Below, piece after piece: positions 25,732 to 35,108 of a DNA stretch of 64,000 nucleotides. The number at the start of each line of letters is the position of its first letter. Positions within the stretch are counted from its first letter, which is position 1. This DNA comes from Saprospiraceae bacterium (GTDB lineage Bacteria; Bacteroidota; Bacteroidia; Chitinophagales; Saprospiraceae): assembly GCA_016720635.1 (NCBI GenBank), contig JADKKF010000007.1, forward strand, positions 186,001-250,000, in the 5' to 3' direction. The notes under the pieces were generated by a model. That model was not told the DNA's origin. It did no database searches and saw only the letters and a list, made by a program, of their open reading frames with translations. A program made the position numbers and the translations under genes.

Positions 25732-27268
25732 TTTGTTGACTAATAGCTTGAGCGACATTGTGTCCATCTAAAGCGGCTGAGATTATCCCTCCAGCATATC
25801 CAGCACCTTCCGCACAAGGATAAAGTCCTTCTATTTGAACATGTTGCAAGGTAATTTTGTCCCTTGGGATTTTAATGGGTGCACTCGTCCTGCTTTCTAC
25901 GCCTACAACATTTGCCATTTCGGTATAATACCCCTTCATCAATTTGCCAAATTGTATGAAGCCTAATTTCAAGGCGTTGGCTACATCTTTAGGCAAAATC
26001 TCATGTAGATTTCTAGATACTAAACCTGGGATATAGGAACAATCATTAAGAGAATTAGAGAGCTTATTTTGCACAAAATCGGTCAATCTTTGGGCAGGGG
26101 CTTGCTGGGTTTTGGCACCTTGATTGAACATGCCTTGCTCAACACTTTGTTGGTAAAATACACCTGCCATTGGCCCATATTTTTGAAATGGTGCTAATTT
26201 TATAGGATCAACGGTCACCACCACTCCAGAATTGGCAAACGGTGAATCACGTCTCGAAAGCGACATCCCATTAACAACGATCTCACCTGGACTTGTGGCA
26301 GCAGGAATGATAAGTCCCCCAGGACACATACAGAAGGAAAATACCCCATTGCTTCCAATCTGACAAGTGAGCGAATAATTCGCTGCTGGAAGAAGACTGC
26401 CTCGAGGATAACTTTTGTACTGGATATCATCGATAAGACTTTGTGGATGCTCAACACGAACTCCTAGAGCAAAGGGTTTGGCTTCTAAAGAAACTTTATT
26501 TTGATGAAGAATACTATAAACGTCTCTAGCAGAATGTCCAGTAGCTAGGATAATTCGAGCAGTTTTTATAAAAGTTCCATTTATTTTGATGCCATCAATT
26601 TTATTTGATTTTATAATAATATCCTCTAGTTTAGAATTGAAATTTACCTGTCCACCACGAGATTCTATGGTTTTTCTGATATTAGCGATTATATTAGGCA
26701 ATTTATTACTCCCAATATGAGGGTGAGCTTCTATCAATATATCCTCTTTCGCACCATGTTCTACCAATAACTTAAGGATATGGTAAATATCGCCTCTCTT
26801 TGTAGCTCTCGTGTAAAGTTTTCCATCAGAATAAGTACCTGCACCACCCTCTCCAAAACAATAATTTGAATCGGGATTCACCGTATTTTCTTGTTGAATG
26901 GCTTTGAGGTCTCTCCTCCTTTCTTGGACATCTTTACCGCGTTCCCATACAATTGGCTTGAGTCCTTGCTTGATGAGCTCTAATGCTGCAAAATAGCCTG
27001 CTGGACCAGCACCTACAATATGGATTTCTTGATTTTTTTCAACATCTGGTAAATCTTCCGTTAAAGGCATGACTACTGGAAAATCCTGCTCGAACTGAAC
27101 TTCAAATCTCAGTTGATACATAGGTATCCTTCCTCTACTATCGATCGAACTCCTGACCAGCTTGAAAAAGGGCAATCTATTGTCGGGTGCGATGGATTTA
27201 CAAATGAGCTCTTTGATATACTCGGGGTTGTCCTTGTATTGTGGTTCTACTCGCAGTTCGACGATCAT
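25712..27268 (-). CDS. COG2509-type FAD-dependent dehydrogenase
   Basis: This 518-residue flavoprotein has an N-terminal helper domain, the Rossmann motif HIVGAGPAGYFAALELI near residue 84, and conserved CFGEGGAGTYSDGKLYT near residue 143, which is the family signature. Further motifs are LATGHSARDVY near residue 242 and FCMCPGGLIIPAATS near residue 310, and the C-terminal GLYPCAEGAGYAGGI (FAD). The function is not known; the family is widespread and often called an uncharacterised FAD-dependent dehydrogenase. The gene ends inside the 3' end of ftsE and starts 18 bases from the stop of kdsA. Confidence 0.88.
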   Translation of the reverse strand: MIVELRVEPQYKDNPEYIKELICKSIAPDNRLPFFKLVRSSIDSRGRIPMYQLRFEVQFEQDFPVVMPLTEDLPDVEKNQEIHIVGAGPAGYFAALELIKQGLKPIVWERGKDVQERRRDLKAIQQENTVNPDSNYCFGEGGAGTYSDGKLYTRATKRGDIYHILKLLVEHGAKEDILIEAHPHIGSNKLPNIIANIRKTIESRGGQVNFNSKLEDIIIKSNKIDGIKINGTFIKTARIILATGHSARDVYSILHQNKVSLEAKPFALGVRVEHPQSLIDDIQYKSYPRGSLLPAANYSLTCQIGSNGVFSFCMCPGGLIIPAATSPGEIVVNGMSLSRRDSPFANSGVVVTVDPIKLAPFQKYGPMAGVFYQQSVEQGMFNQGAKTQQAPAQRLTDFVQNKLSNSLNDCSYIPGLVSRNLHEILPKDVANALKLGFIQFGKLMKGYYTEMANVVGVESRTSAPIKIPRDKITLQHVQIEGLYPCAEGAGYAGGIISAALDGHNVAQAISQQINAKLV

Positions 27269-27286
27269 CGCAAATTTTGGTTGAGA

Positions 27287-28123
27287 TTACTCTAAAATAG
27301 CTTTTCTGATCTTGATCAATCCTATTAATAAGTCCTTCATTTGGTCTAATGGCAACATATTAGCACCATCTGACAGCGCTTTTTTAGGCTCTGGGTGTGT
27401 TTCTATAAAAAGTCCATCGTAGCCAACAGCTATACCAGCTCTTGCGATCGTTTCTATCAAGTCGGGTCTCCCACCTGTCACACCTTCGGGTTGGTTGGGT
27501 TGCTGGAGCGCATGTGTACAATCCAAAATCACAGGGCTACCTGTGGTATGCATTGCCTTAATACCCCTGAAATCAACCACCAAATCTTGATACCCAAAAC
27601 AAGTACCTCGATCAGTAATCCAAGCGTTTGGGTTTTGATTGTCGGTTACTTTTTTGACAGAAAACTTCATGGATTCAGGGCTTAGAAACTGTCCTTTTTT
27701 GATATTGATTATTTTGCCAGTTTTTGCTGCGGCTACTAGCAATGAGGTTTGTCGGCATAAAAATGCAGGTATCTGTAAAATATCCACATATTCAGCGGCC
27801 AATTCAGCCTGTTCCTCACTATGTATGTCTGTGATGGTAGGTATATTGTATTTTACTCCAACATTTGCTATTATTTCAAGTGATTTTTCTATACCGATAG
27901 TTGTAAATGAATCTAAACGGCTCCTGTTTGCCTTTTCATATGATGCTTTAAAAACATAAGGGATGGCAAGGTCTTGAGTGAGGTGAAATAAGTTCTCTGC
28001 GATCCGATTGACCATTTCTTCTGATTCAACCACACAAGGCCCGGCAATCAATAAGAAATTGCCACTATCCAAATTTTGGATCTTAGGAATAGCTTTAAAA
28101 AGATCGTAACCCTTCATTGTCAT
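27287..28123 (-). CDS. kdsA: 3-deoxy-8-phosphooctulonate synthase KdsA
   Basis: This 278-residue enzyme condenses phosphoenolpyruvate with arabinose-5-phosphate to Kdo-8-phosphate, the first committed step for the inner core sugar of lipopolysaccharide. Family motifs are FLLIAGPCVVES near residue 23, FKASYEKANRSRLDSF near residue 57, ITDIHSEEQAE near residue 97, LQIPAFLCRQTSLL near residue 115, ILDCTHALQQPN near residue 200 and FIETHPEPKKALSDGANMLPL near residue 237. Its start overlaps the upstream HU/SPOR gene by four bases. Confidence 0.95.
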   Translation of the reverse strand: MTMKGYDLFKAIPKIQNLDSGNFLLIAGPCVVESEEMVNRIAENLFHLTQDLAIPYVFKASYEKANRSRLDSFTTIGIEKSLEIIANVGVKYNIPTITDIHSEEQAELAAEYVDILQIPAFLCRQTSLLVAAAKTGKIINIKKGQFLSPESMKFSVKKVTDNQNPNAWITDRGTCFGYQDLVVDFRGIKAMHTTGSPVILDCTHALQQPNQPEGVTGGRPDLIETIARAGIAVGYDGLFIETHPEPKKALSDGANMLPLDQMKDLLIGLIKIRKAILE

Positions 28124-29361
28124 GATTTAAATGCGCCCTTTTCTAAAGTTTTTCTAACCAGTTCCAAATTTCTATTTTTTGCGGAGAGATTCTCTGGTAA
28201 AATCACTCGCCAATTGTTTTTTGATTGAACAACCTTTGGTATAAAGCCTTTACTTTTTGCTTTGGCGGCCATTTTATTAGCATTTGCTTGGCTTGAAAAT
28301 AATCCCACCACGATATAAGATTTGGTGATTGGTTTTGTGGCCACTTCAATTTCTTTCTTAGGATTCGATTTGTCGAGTTGAGATTTTATATCGGATCTTC
28401 CTTTTATAGTCGAATCAATACTATCTGGCAAGGTATTTTGTTTTTCTATTTTAATAGGCTTAGTAACAGGAACAATCTTCCTTACTTTTTTCAAAGCTTC
28501 AAGTTCTGAAATATTGTTGGTTTCTTCTTGGGCTGGCTGGGTAGTGACAATATTATCCTCTGGCTTAATAGTTATGTCGGCAGCATAGTCTATTTCTTGG
28601 TCACCTTGGACAAAATTTGCACCAGTATCTGGATATTCAGAGGTAGCCTTGCTTCCAACATATACCACATGTTTCCGCTGCCATTGTTCATAAAATTTCT
28701 TAGCGAAATATCCACAAAATGTCAATCCAAAGGTCAATAATATACCCCAGAAAAACCATCGATACGTCGAATATGGAAGTGTCTTAAAATGTCTCTCTAT
28801 AGTAAAACCCCTCAATGGCTCCGAGTCCGTTGTATATTCTCGTACTGGTTCGGTCTCAATTTCGGTATTAATAGGATCTGGCTCTTCTATATGGATGGGA
28901 AGAACATTCGATTGGGCATGCTCAAGCTTTTCTTTTAGATCTCCCTTGTTGATATCCGTATATTCTATATCTAAAGATGGAAGATATCTAGAATCACCCT
29001 CCAAGATACTGCTTTCATCTTTTAGAAAATGTATGTGTTGGGAAGAGTCTTTGAACAATTGGCCTAATTCTTCAAGGTTGATAATCAATCGATTGTCCAG
29101 TTTTTCACCTATTTCTTTGCCTAAATTTTTTAGGACATAATTGTAATCACTGGAACCTATAAATCCTTCTTGGGCAATGTTTTTATTTTCAAATGGAGGT
29201 AAAGTAAAATCAATTTTGGGAGCAGGTGGGTATATTTTTTTATCTAAATGGTTGATCACAGCAGGCTTATGATCCAATACAAAGCAACCTATACCAGGCA
29301 AGACAATCATTCCCTGATCGTCCAAAACACTAAAAATTTCTGGTTTTTTCTCTCGCTGCAT
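28120..29361 (-). CDS. HU-CCDC81-like and SPOR domain membrane protein
   Basis: This 413-residue protein has a Bacteroidota HU-like tandem at the N-terminus: MIVLPGIGCFVLDHKPAVI (about residues 18-36) and FIGSSDYNYVLKNLGKEIGEKL (about 67-90). A charged linker is followed by one membrane helix (residues about 205-223, FFWGILLTFGLTFCGYF), a K/P/T-rich linker, and a C-terminal SPOR domain (about 345-410, YIVVGLFSSQANANKMAAKA). SPOR domains bind denuded peptidoglycan at division sites, so this protein may link the nucleoid-like HU fold to the septum. The linkage is inference. It overlaps kdsA by four bases. Confidence 0.83.
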   Translation of the reverse strand: MQREKKPEIFSVLDDQGMIVLPGIGCFVLDHKPAVINHLDKKIYPPAPKIDFTLPPFENKNIAQEGFIGSSDYNYVLKNLGKEIGEKLDNRLIINLEELGQLFKDSSQHIHFLKDESSILEGDSRYLPSLDIEYTDINKGDLKEKLEHAQSNVLPIHIEEPDPINTEIETEPVREYTTDSEPLRGFTIERHFKTLPYSTYRWFFWGILLTFGLTFCGYFAKKFYEQWQRKHVVYVGSKATSEYPDTGANFVQGDQEIDYAADITIKPEDNIVTTQPAQEETNNISELEALKKVRKIVPVTKPIKIEKQNTLPDSIDSTIKGRSDIKSQLDKSNPKKEIEVATKPITKSYIVVGLFSSQANANKMAAKAKSKGFIPKVVQSKNNWRVILPENLSAKNRNLELVRKTLEKGAFKS

Positions 29362-29397
29362 TTGTTACTTTACCAAAATATGTTAACTAAAACGGCA

Positions 29398-29405
29398 CAA
29401 AAGTA
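29398..29405 (-). promoter_or_regulatory. -7 element of the HU/SPOR-kdsA operon
   Basis: The minus strand reads TACTTTTG, matching TAnnTTTG, 37 bases upstream of the ATG at 29361. Confidence 0.5.
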
Positions 29406-29533
29406 AACCCCTTAAATCCTAATTCCAAAGAAAGATCATTAAATCTATTTATTTTACAAATATATTATTTTTTTATATGTAAAAATGATTATTGTTCAGA
29501 AATTTGCAATTTTATATAAATATATATTGAAAT

Positions 29534-30373
29534 ATGTCCGACAACTTCACTTTGGCCTATAACGGAAAAATTTTATCGCTAAGTACTCCTAAAATTATGG
29601 GTGTAATAAATATCAACAATGATTCTTTTTATTCGGGCAGTAGAATCCAAACAGAATCTGCATTGATTGACAAAGCTGAAAAAATGTTAATGGATGGTGC
29701 GGCGATTATAGATATCGGTGTAGCTTCAAGCCGCCCAGGTGCGGCTAAAATTGATGTGGCAACTGAAAGTGCTTTGATAAAGCAATACCTTCCAAAAGTG
29801 CGCCATCATTTGAAAGACTCTTGGATATCCATAGATACTTATAACAGTCAGACGGCCGAATTGGCATTAGACCTCGGCGCAGATATGATCAATGACATAA
29901 GTGGGGGCCATATAGATATCGAGATGTTGAAAACTATTAATACCAGAAATTGCCCTTTTGTAGCCATGCATATGCGCGGTACTCCCGACAACATGCAATC
30001 TTTAATCAATTACGATGATATTATGTTAGAATTGATAGAATATTTTAATGCTATCATTAACCAATCAAATCCACTGGTACAAAGCAATCTGGTCATCGAT
30101 CCAGGTATTGGATTTGCAAAGTCGCTTGATCAAAATTATAAAATTATAAATGATTTATCGACGTTGAAGATAATAAATAAACCGATCCTAATTGGTATTA
30201 GTCGGAAATCATTAATTTATAGATTCCTTGAAATATCGATAGAAGACTCATTGAATGGCACATCGGTATTGAATACAATTGCTTTGTTGAAAGGTGCCAA
30301 TATTCTTAGGGTTCATGATGTACAAGAAGCCAATCAGGTTATTTCCCTTTACAATAAAGTAGAAAATAGTTGA
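29534..30373 (+). CDS. folP: Dihydropteroate synthase FolP
   Basis: This 279-residue enzyme joins 4-aminobenzoate to the pterin diphosphate in folate synthesis and is the target of sulfonamides. It has the TIM-barrel motifs IMGVININNDSFYSGSR near residue 21, DGAAIIDIGVASSRPGA near residue 53, DMINDISGG near residue 116, VAMHMRGTPDNMQ near residue 137 and the C-terminal LRVHDV. Length and motifs agree with the family; the loop ASSRPGA replaces the usual STRPGA. The gene lies 171 bases from the divergent HU/SPOR gene. Confidence 0.95.
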   Translation: MSDNFTLAYNGKILSLSTPKIMGVININNDSFYSGSRIQTESALIDKAEKMLMDGAAIIDIGVASSRPGAAKIDVATESALIKQYLPKVRHHLKDSWISIDTYNSQTAELALDLGADMINDISGGHIDIEMLKTINTRNCPFVAMHMRGTPDNMQSLINYDDIMLELIEYFNAIINQSNPLVQSNLVIDPGIGFAKSLDQNYKIINDLSTLKIINKPILIGISRKSLIYRFLEISIEDSLNGTSVLNTIALLKGANILRVHDVQEANQVISLYNKVENS

Positions 30374-30410
30374 ATTAAATTGATGTTTTTTGAAAAAAAG
30401 CAAGTGAAGC

Positions 30411-33400
30411 ATGATTAAAAGTCCTATTTTTATGCATCCAAAAAAAACAGGTATGATTTTTAACTCAAGAAAAATTTCAATAATAATTTCATTAAACTTC
30501 TTGATAATCAATGTCTTTTTCGCGCAAGACAAAAAAAAGTGGGATGTTAACAATCCAGAATTGCCCTACAAAATAGTTGAATTTATTACGAGTGAAGGAA
30601 CTTGGATGAATGTAGATGTATCGCCAGATGGTAAATTGATTGCATTTGATTTGTTGGGAGATATATATACCATACCTTTCGCCGGCGGCAAAGCAAAGCC
30701 CATAAGGACAGGGTTAGCTTATGAAGTCCAACCAAGATTTAGCCCCGATGGTAAATCAATTCTCTTTACCTCTGATGCTGGAGGTGGTGACAATATATGG
30801 GTGATGAATATTGATGGAAAAAATGCTAGGCAGGTTACAAAAGAAAATTTTAGGCTATTAAATAATGCGGTTTGGATGCCAGATGGAGAATATTTCGTGG
30901 CTAGAAAACACTTCACATCTACCCGCTCACTTGGAGCTGGCGAATTATGGATGTATCATATAGCTGGTGGAACTGGAGTACAAATTACCGCAAAGAAAAA
31001 CGATCAACAAGATCTAAACGAACCTTCAATATCTTCTGATGGCAATTTTATATACTTTAGTGAAGAAATATATCCAGGAGGCTATTTTCAGTATAATAAA
31101 GATCCCAACAACACTATTTTTGCGGTCAAAAGGTATAACCGAAAAACAAGCCAAGTTGAATACATCACAGGGGGCATAGGCGGTGCATGCAGACCACAGA
31201 TTTCTCATGACGGCAAAACATTAGCTTTTGTAAAAAGAGTAAGAACCAAATCTGTACTGTATTTACATGATTTGAACACAGGTGAAGAATGGCCAATTTT
31301 TGATAGCCTTAGCAAAGATCAACAAGAAGCCTGGACTATTTTTGGAGTATATACTGGATTTTCATGGACACCAAATGATTCTAAAATTGTGATTTGGGCA
31401 AACGGAAAAATCAATTGCGTCGATGTTTCCAAATCTAACACAAGTGAAATTATACCTTTTAATTGCAATGTTAAACAAACCATCTGTGAAGGGCTTAGAT
31501 TTGAGCAAAACCTCAATCCAACGACACAACAAGCAAATATAATTCGGTCATTGCGAACTGATCCTTCAGGGACATGGGTGGTGTTTTCAGCTCTAGGTCA
31601 GTTATATGGCAAGCAATTGCCCTCAGGTAAGCCTGAACGATTGACACAGGACGATTTATTCGAGTTCGAACCAAGTTTCAATACTCAGGGCAATAAAATA
31701 GTTTATGTAACTTGGAGTGACACAGCTTCTGGAAGCATAAGAATTTTAGATTTAACTACAAAAAAAACAACCATTTTAACCGCAGAAAAAGGCATTTATC
31801 GAGAACCGTCATTTTCAAGTGATGGTAAATCAATCGTGTATAAAACAGAATTAGGAAATGATATCCTTGGGCCTGGATATACACACAAGCCAGGGATTTA
31901 TAGAATGAATTTGGCCGATCAAGTTCCCATATTTGTGCATGAAAAAGGAGACTCTCCTGTTTTTGATTCAAGTGGACAAAGAATTTTTTATAGCACAGGA
32001 GGCCAACTTTTCGGGAGTCTGAACAAAACATTTGGGTCTTTTGACTTGAATGGTTTTGATGATAAAACGCATATTAAGAGTACTTACGCCAGTCAGTACA
32101 AACTATCTCCAAATGGCAAATATGTAGCATTTGTCGATTTGCACAAAGCATATATTGCTACTTTACCACCCAGCGGAAAAACGATTGATTTAGGGGCTGG
32201 AACGGAAAATTTTCCTGTGAAGTGTATTAGTAAAGATGCTGGTACCAATCTACATTGGTCTAGCGACTCAAAAGCAGTTTTTTATACCAATGGCCCTGAG
32301 TATTTTAAGGTGGACCTCGCAGATCGATTTGATTTTAGTGGGAAGCAAGCGGACTCCAGTTTTAAGCTACCAACCAAAGGTATCAATATTGATTTGGAGT
32401 ATTCTTTGGAAAAACCTAACACAAAGTTCGCATTTATCAATGCTAGAATTTTGACTATGGAAAAAGATTCAATTATAGAAAATGGAACTATATTGGTTGA
32501 AAACAATATCATCAAAGCAGTAGATCGGACAAGTCAGGTGAATATCGATGAGTCTTTTACGAAAATTAATTGTGATGGTATGACCATTATGCCAGGCTTT
32601 ATCGATGCACATGCACATGGCAATCATTTTAGGTATGGCATCACTCCTCAAAAACATTGGCCTTATTATGCTAATCTTGCCTATGGAGTAACCACAATGC
32701 ATGACCCTTCAGCTTATGGTGAGATGGTTTTTAGCAATGCAGAATTGATAAAATCTGGTAAAATAGTTGGTCCGAGAGTTTTTTCAACTGGTACCATCCT
32801 GTATGGTGCGGATGGTGATTTCAAGGCAGTTGTAAACTCGTTAGAGGATGCAAGGAGTGCGATAAGGAGATCTAAGGCATTGGGCGCCTTTTCGGTAAAA
32901 AGTTATAATCAGCCCAGAAGAGAGCAGCGACAAATGATCATTCAAGCGGCTAGAGAAGAAAAAATGATGGTTGTACCAGAGGGCGGAAGCTTCTTCTATC
33001 ACAATATGAGCATGATCAATGACGGCCATACTGGGATCGAGCACAATATCCCTGTTGTTGATTTATATCAAGATGTAATCAATACATGGAAGGCTAGCAA
33101 GACTGGTTATACACCAACCTTGATAGTATGTTATGGGGCTGTAAGTGGTGAATATTATTGGTATCAAAAAACCAATGTATGGGAAGATAAAAAGCTTTTG
33201 ACATTTACTCCCAGGTCGGTTATCGATTCTAGGTCAAGACATAGGACCATGATTCCAGATGAAGAATATGAAAATGGTTTTATAAGAGTGTCAAAATCTT
33301 GTAAAATGCTCGCAGATGAAGGGGTGAAATTAAATTTGGGAGCACATGGGCAGATTCAAGGTATAGGAGCTCACTGGGAACTGTGGATGTTGCAAATGGG

Positions 33401-33734
33401 AGGATTGACCAACTATCAGGCCTTAAGAACAGCGACATCTAATCCAGCTCAATATCTGGGTTTAGACAAGTGGATTGGATCTTTAAAATCTGGCAAATTG
33501 GCGGATTTAATCATCCTAGAAAAGAACCCATTGGAGGATATTAAAAATACAGCTAGTATCAAATATACGATGATAAACGGTCATTTATACGATGCCAAAG
33601 AAATGAAGGAATTAAATAACTCCAGATCCAAGGTGAGAACTCCTTTCTACTGGGAAAGTACAAAATTTGCGCAGGATTTTGATTGGCATGAAGATGGAAA
33701 TACACGAACACAATGTCAATGTGGCAATCATTAA
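30411..33734 (+). CDS. Secreted amidohydrolase fused to a TolB-like beta-propeller
   Basis: The frame of 1107 residues begins at 30411, but the signal peptide fits Met15 (30453, MIFNSRKISIIISLNFLIINVFFAQ). Residues about 60-650 contain repeated TolB/WD40-like PD40 blades (SPDGKLIAF, SPDGKSILFTSD, SSDGNFIYFSEE, SPNGKYVAFVD). Residues about 680-1080 are a metal-dependent amidohydrolase: GFIDAHAHG with the first metal ligands, YGVTTMHDPS, and the C-terminal SGKLADLIILEKNPL. The two-part architecture is common in Bacteroidota and is often called an amidohydrolase or PQQ-like propeller protein. The substrate is unknown. It follows folP by 37 bases and probably has its own short leader. Confidence 0.87.
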   Translation: MIKSPIFMHPKKTGMIFNSRKISIIISLNFLIINVFFAQDKKKWDVNNPELPYKIVEFITSEGTWMNVDVSPDGKLIAFDLLGDIYTIPFAGGKAKPIRTGLAYEVQPRFSPDGKSILFTSDAGGGDNIWVMNIDGKNARQVTKENFRLLNNAVWMPDGEYFVARKHFTSTRSLGAGELWMYHIAGGTGVQITAKKNDQQDLNEPSISSDGNFIYFSEEIYPGGYFQYNKDPNNTIFAVKRYNRKTSQVEYITGGIGGACRPQISHDGKTLAFVKRVRTKSVLYLHDLNTGEEWPIFDSLSKDQQEAWTIFGVYTGFSWTPNDSKIVIWANGKINCVDVSKSNTSEIIPFNCNVKQTICEGLRFEQNLNPTTQQANIIRSLRTDPSGTWVVFSALGQLYGKQLPSGKPERLTQDDLFEFEPSFNTQGNKIVYVTWSDTASGSIRILDLTTKKTTILTAEKGIYREPSFSSDGKSIVYKTELGNDILGPGYTHKPGIYRMNLADQVPIFVHEKGDSPVFDSSGQRIFYSTGGQLFGSLNKTFGSFDLNGFDDKTHIKSTYASQYKLSPNGKYVAFVDLHKAYIATLPPSGKTIDLGAGTENFPVKCISKDAGTNLHWSSDSKAVFYTNGPEYFKVDLADRFDFSGKQADSSFKLPTKGINIDLEYSLEKPNTKFAFINARILTMEKDSIIENGTILVENNIIKAVDRTSQVNIDESFTKINCDGMTIMPGFIDAHAHGNHFRYGITPQKHWPYYANLAYGVTTMHDPSAYGEMVFSNAELIKSGKIVGPRVFSTGTILYGADGDFKAVVNSLEDARSAIRRSKALGAFSVKSYNQPRREQRQMIIQAAREEKMMVVPEGGSFFYHNMSMINDGHTGIEHNIPVVDLYQDVINTWKASKTGYTPTLIVCYGAVSGEYYWYQKTNVWEDKKLLTFTPRSVIDSRSRHRTMIPDEEYENGFIRVSKSCKMLADEGVKLNLGAHGQIQGIGAHWELWMLQMGGLTNYQALRTATSNPAQYLGLDKWIGSLKSGKLADLIILEKNPLEDIKNTASIKYTMINGHLYDAKEMKELNNSRSKVRTPFYWESTKFAQDFDWHEDGNTRTQCQCGNH

Positions 33735-33746
33735 TCAGTTGATGAT

Positions 33747-34298
33747 ATGTCTGATTTAATTTGGAATATTGACTTTAGCATTGCAGAATGGATTGATTTG
33801 CATAGAATTAGCTGGCTGGACATTTTTTTGAGTTATTGGAGAAATAGTTTGATATGGCTTCCTTTGTATATCCTAGGAATTTTATTCATTTGGAATAATT
33901 TTACTTCTGCATACAAGTTAATTTTAGTGATAGCTTTTACGGTTGGCCTTTCTGACTATGTATCTTCCAAAATAATAAAGCCTCAAGTAAAGAGACCTCG
34001 TCCTTGCCATTACACAGCGGATCAAAGCCATTTCGACTCAGTTATCGTTTGCGGTTCTGGATATTCATTCCCATCATCACACGCTTCAAATCACATGGCA
34101 TTGGCTCAGATCTGTTTTTTGATTTTTAATAGAAAAAATCTATTGAAATGGCTCTTTGTATGGGCCTTCAGCATTGGGCTTTCGCAAGTTTATGTGGGGG
34201 TTCACTTTTTTAGCGATGTTATGGCAGGATTCTTATTGGGATTTATCCTTGCTTCGCTGGTATATTTTCCAGCAAAATACTTTTTAAAGTCGAGTTGA
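33747..34298 (+). CDS. PAP2-type membrane phosphatase
   Basis: This 183-residue protein has about five membrane helices and the phosphatidic acid phosphatase motifs: K-x6-RP (KPQVKRPRP, residues about 76-84), PSSH (in SYSFPSSHAS) and the SxxxxxxH-x3-D segment SQVYVGVHFFSDV. In the third motif the usual catalytic arginine (SR-x5-H-x3-D) is a glutamine. Family members remove phosphate from undecaprenyl or phosphatidyl lipids. It lies 12 bases after the amidohydrolase, probably in one transcript, with a terminator behind it. Confidence 0.85.
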   Translation: MSDLIWNIDFSIAEWIDLHRISWLDIFLSYWRNSLIWLPLYILGILFIWNNFTSAYKLILVIAFTVGLSDYVSSKIIKPQVKRPRPCHYTADQSHFDSVIVCGSGYSFPSSHASNHMALAQICFLIFNRKNLLKWLFVWAFSIGLSQVYVGVHFFSDVMAGFLLGFILASLVYFPAKYFLKSS

Positions 34299-34319
34299 AG
34301 GTTGATTTTTAAACAAAAA

Positions 34320-34349
34320 AAATACCCTCCTAAGGCTAAGAGGGTATTT
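34320..34349. terminator. Bidirectional terminator between convergent genes
   Basis: AAATACCCTC (34320-34329) pairs perfectly with GAGGGTATTT (34340-34349) over a ten-base loop. Poly-A lies on the left and a T-rich stretch on the right, so it can serve the PAP2 gene on the plus strand and yceI on the minus strand. Confidence 0.85.
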
Positions 34350-34372
34350 CGTATTTCTTAAAAAAATAACTA

Positions 34373-35038
34373 TTATTTCTTTAGGACAATATTCAATTCT
34401 AAGTCAAAATCATTGTTTATGGCTTTGTCTCCTAATTTATCAAAAAAGCTCGCAGAACCGTACTTTATATCGTATTTAGTTCTATCAACTTTTAGGTTAG
34501 CTATTGCCTGTACGTCAGTTCCTGTTATTGTGATATTGGCTGGGAATTCGATAGCATGAGTTATCCCTTTGATGGTTAAGTCACCCTTAACGTTATATTG
34601 ATTTTCTGATTTTAGCGTAGCTGAAGTAATTTTAAAGCTAGAAGTTGGATATTTTTCACTGTGAAAAAAATCTTCATTTTTCAAATGTTTTACAAACTTA
34701 TCCGCATATTCTCCTTGCAAATCAGTGCATACAATGCTATTCATATCCATTTCAAACTGACCACCCGTCAATTTATTTCCTTTAACAGAAACTTTTCCAC
34801 TTTTAAGAGTGACCTTGCCAGCATGAGATCCAGTCACCTTGTAACCTTTCCATACAGCAGAACTCGCTCCAGCATCGACTGAATATTCGTTGGCAGCTAC
34901 CGTTGCAATATTTGATTTTGTAGCTTTCTTCTTTACGGTGGTTGCTTTTGTTTTTGCTACTGCTTTGGTTTGGGCTGACATTATATTCACGCTGAGTAAA
35001 CCGACTAATGCCATTAATAAAAATTTTTTCATTTTCAT
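34373..35038 (-). CDS. YceI-like secreted lipid-binding protein
   Basis: This 221-residue protein has a signal peptide (MKMKKFLLMALVGLLSVNIMSA), then a lysine-rich linker (TKAVAKTKATTVKKKATKSN) that is unusual for the family. The YceI lipocalin-like barrel covers about residues 50-221, with VDAGASSAVWKGYKVTGSHAG at the start and LTIKGITHAIEFPANI in the middle. YceI proteins bind isoprenoid lipids such as polyprenyl quinones in the periplasm. It is monocistronic and sits between terminators and the rRNA methyltransferase gene. Confidence 0.88.
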   Translation of the reverse strand: MKMKKFLLMALVGLLSVNIMSAQTKAVAKTKATTVKKKATKSNIATVAANEYSVDAGASSAVWKGYKVTGSHAGKVTLKSGKVSVKGNKLTGGQFEMDMNSIVCTDLQGEYADKFVKHLKNEDFFHSEKYPTSSFKITSATLKSENQYNVKGDLTIKGITHAIEFPANITITGTDVQAIANLKVDRTKYDIKYGSASFFDKLGDKAINNDFDLELNIVLKK

Positions 35039-35108
35039 TCTTTGTTTTTTTGTTTTAGAAATTAATAAACTACGAAACGTGTAAAATATAATATATGTTC
35101 AAAAAGGC

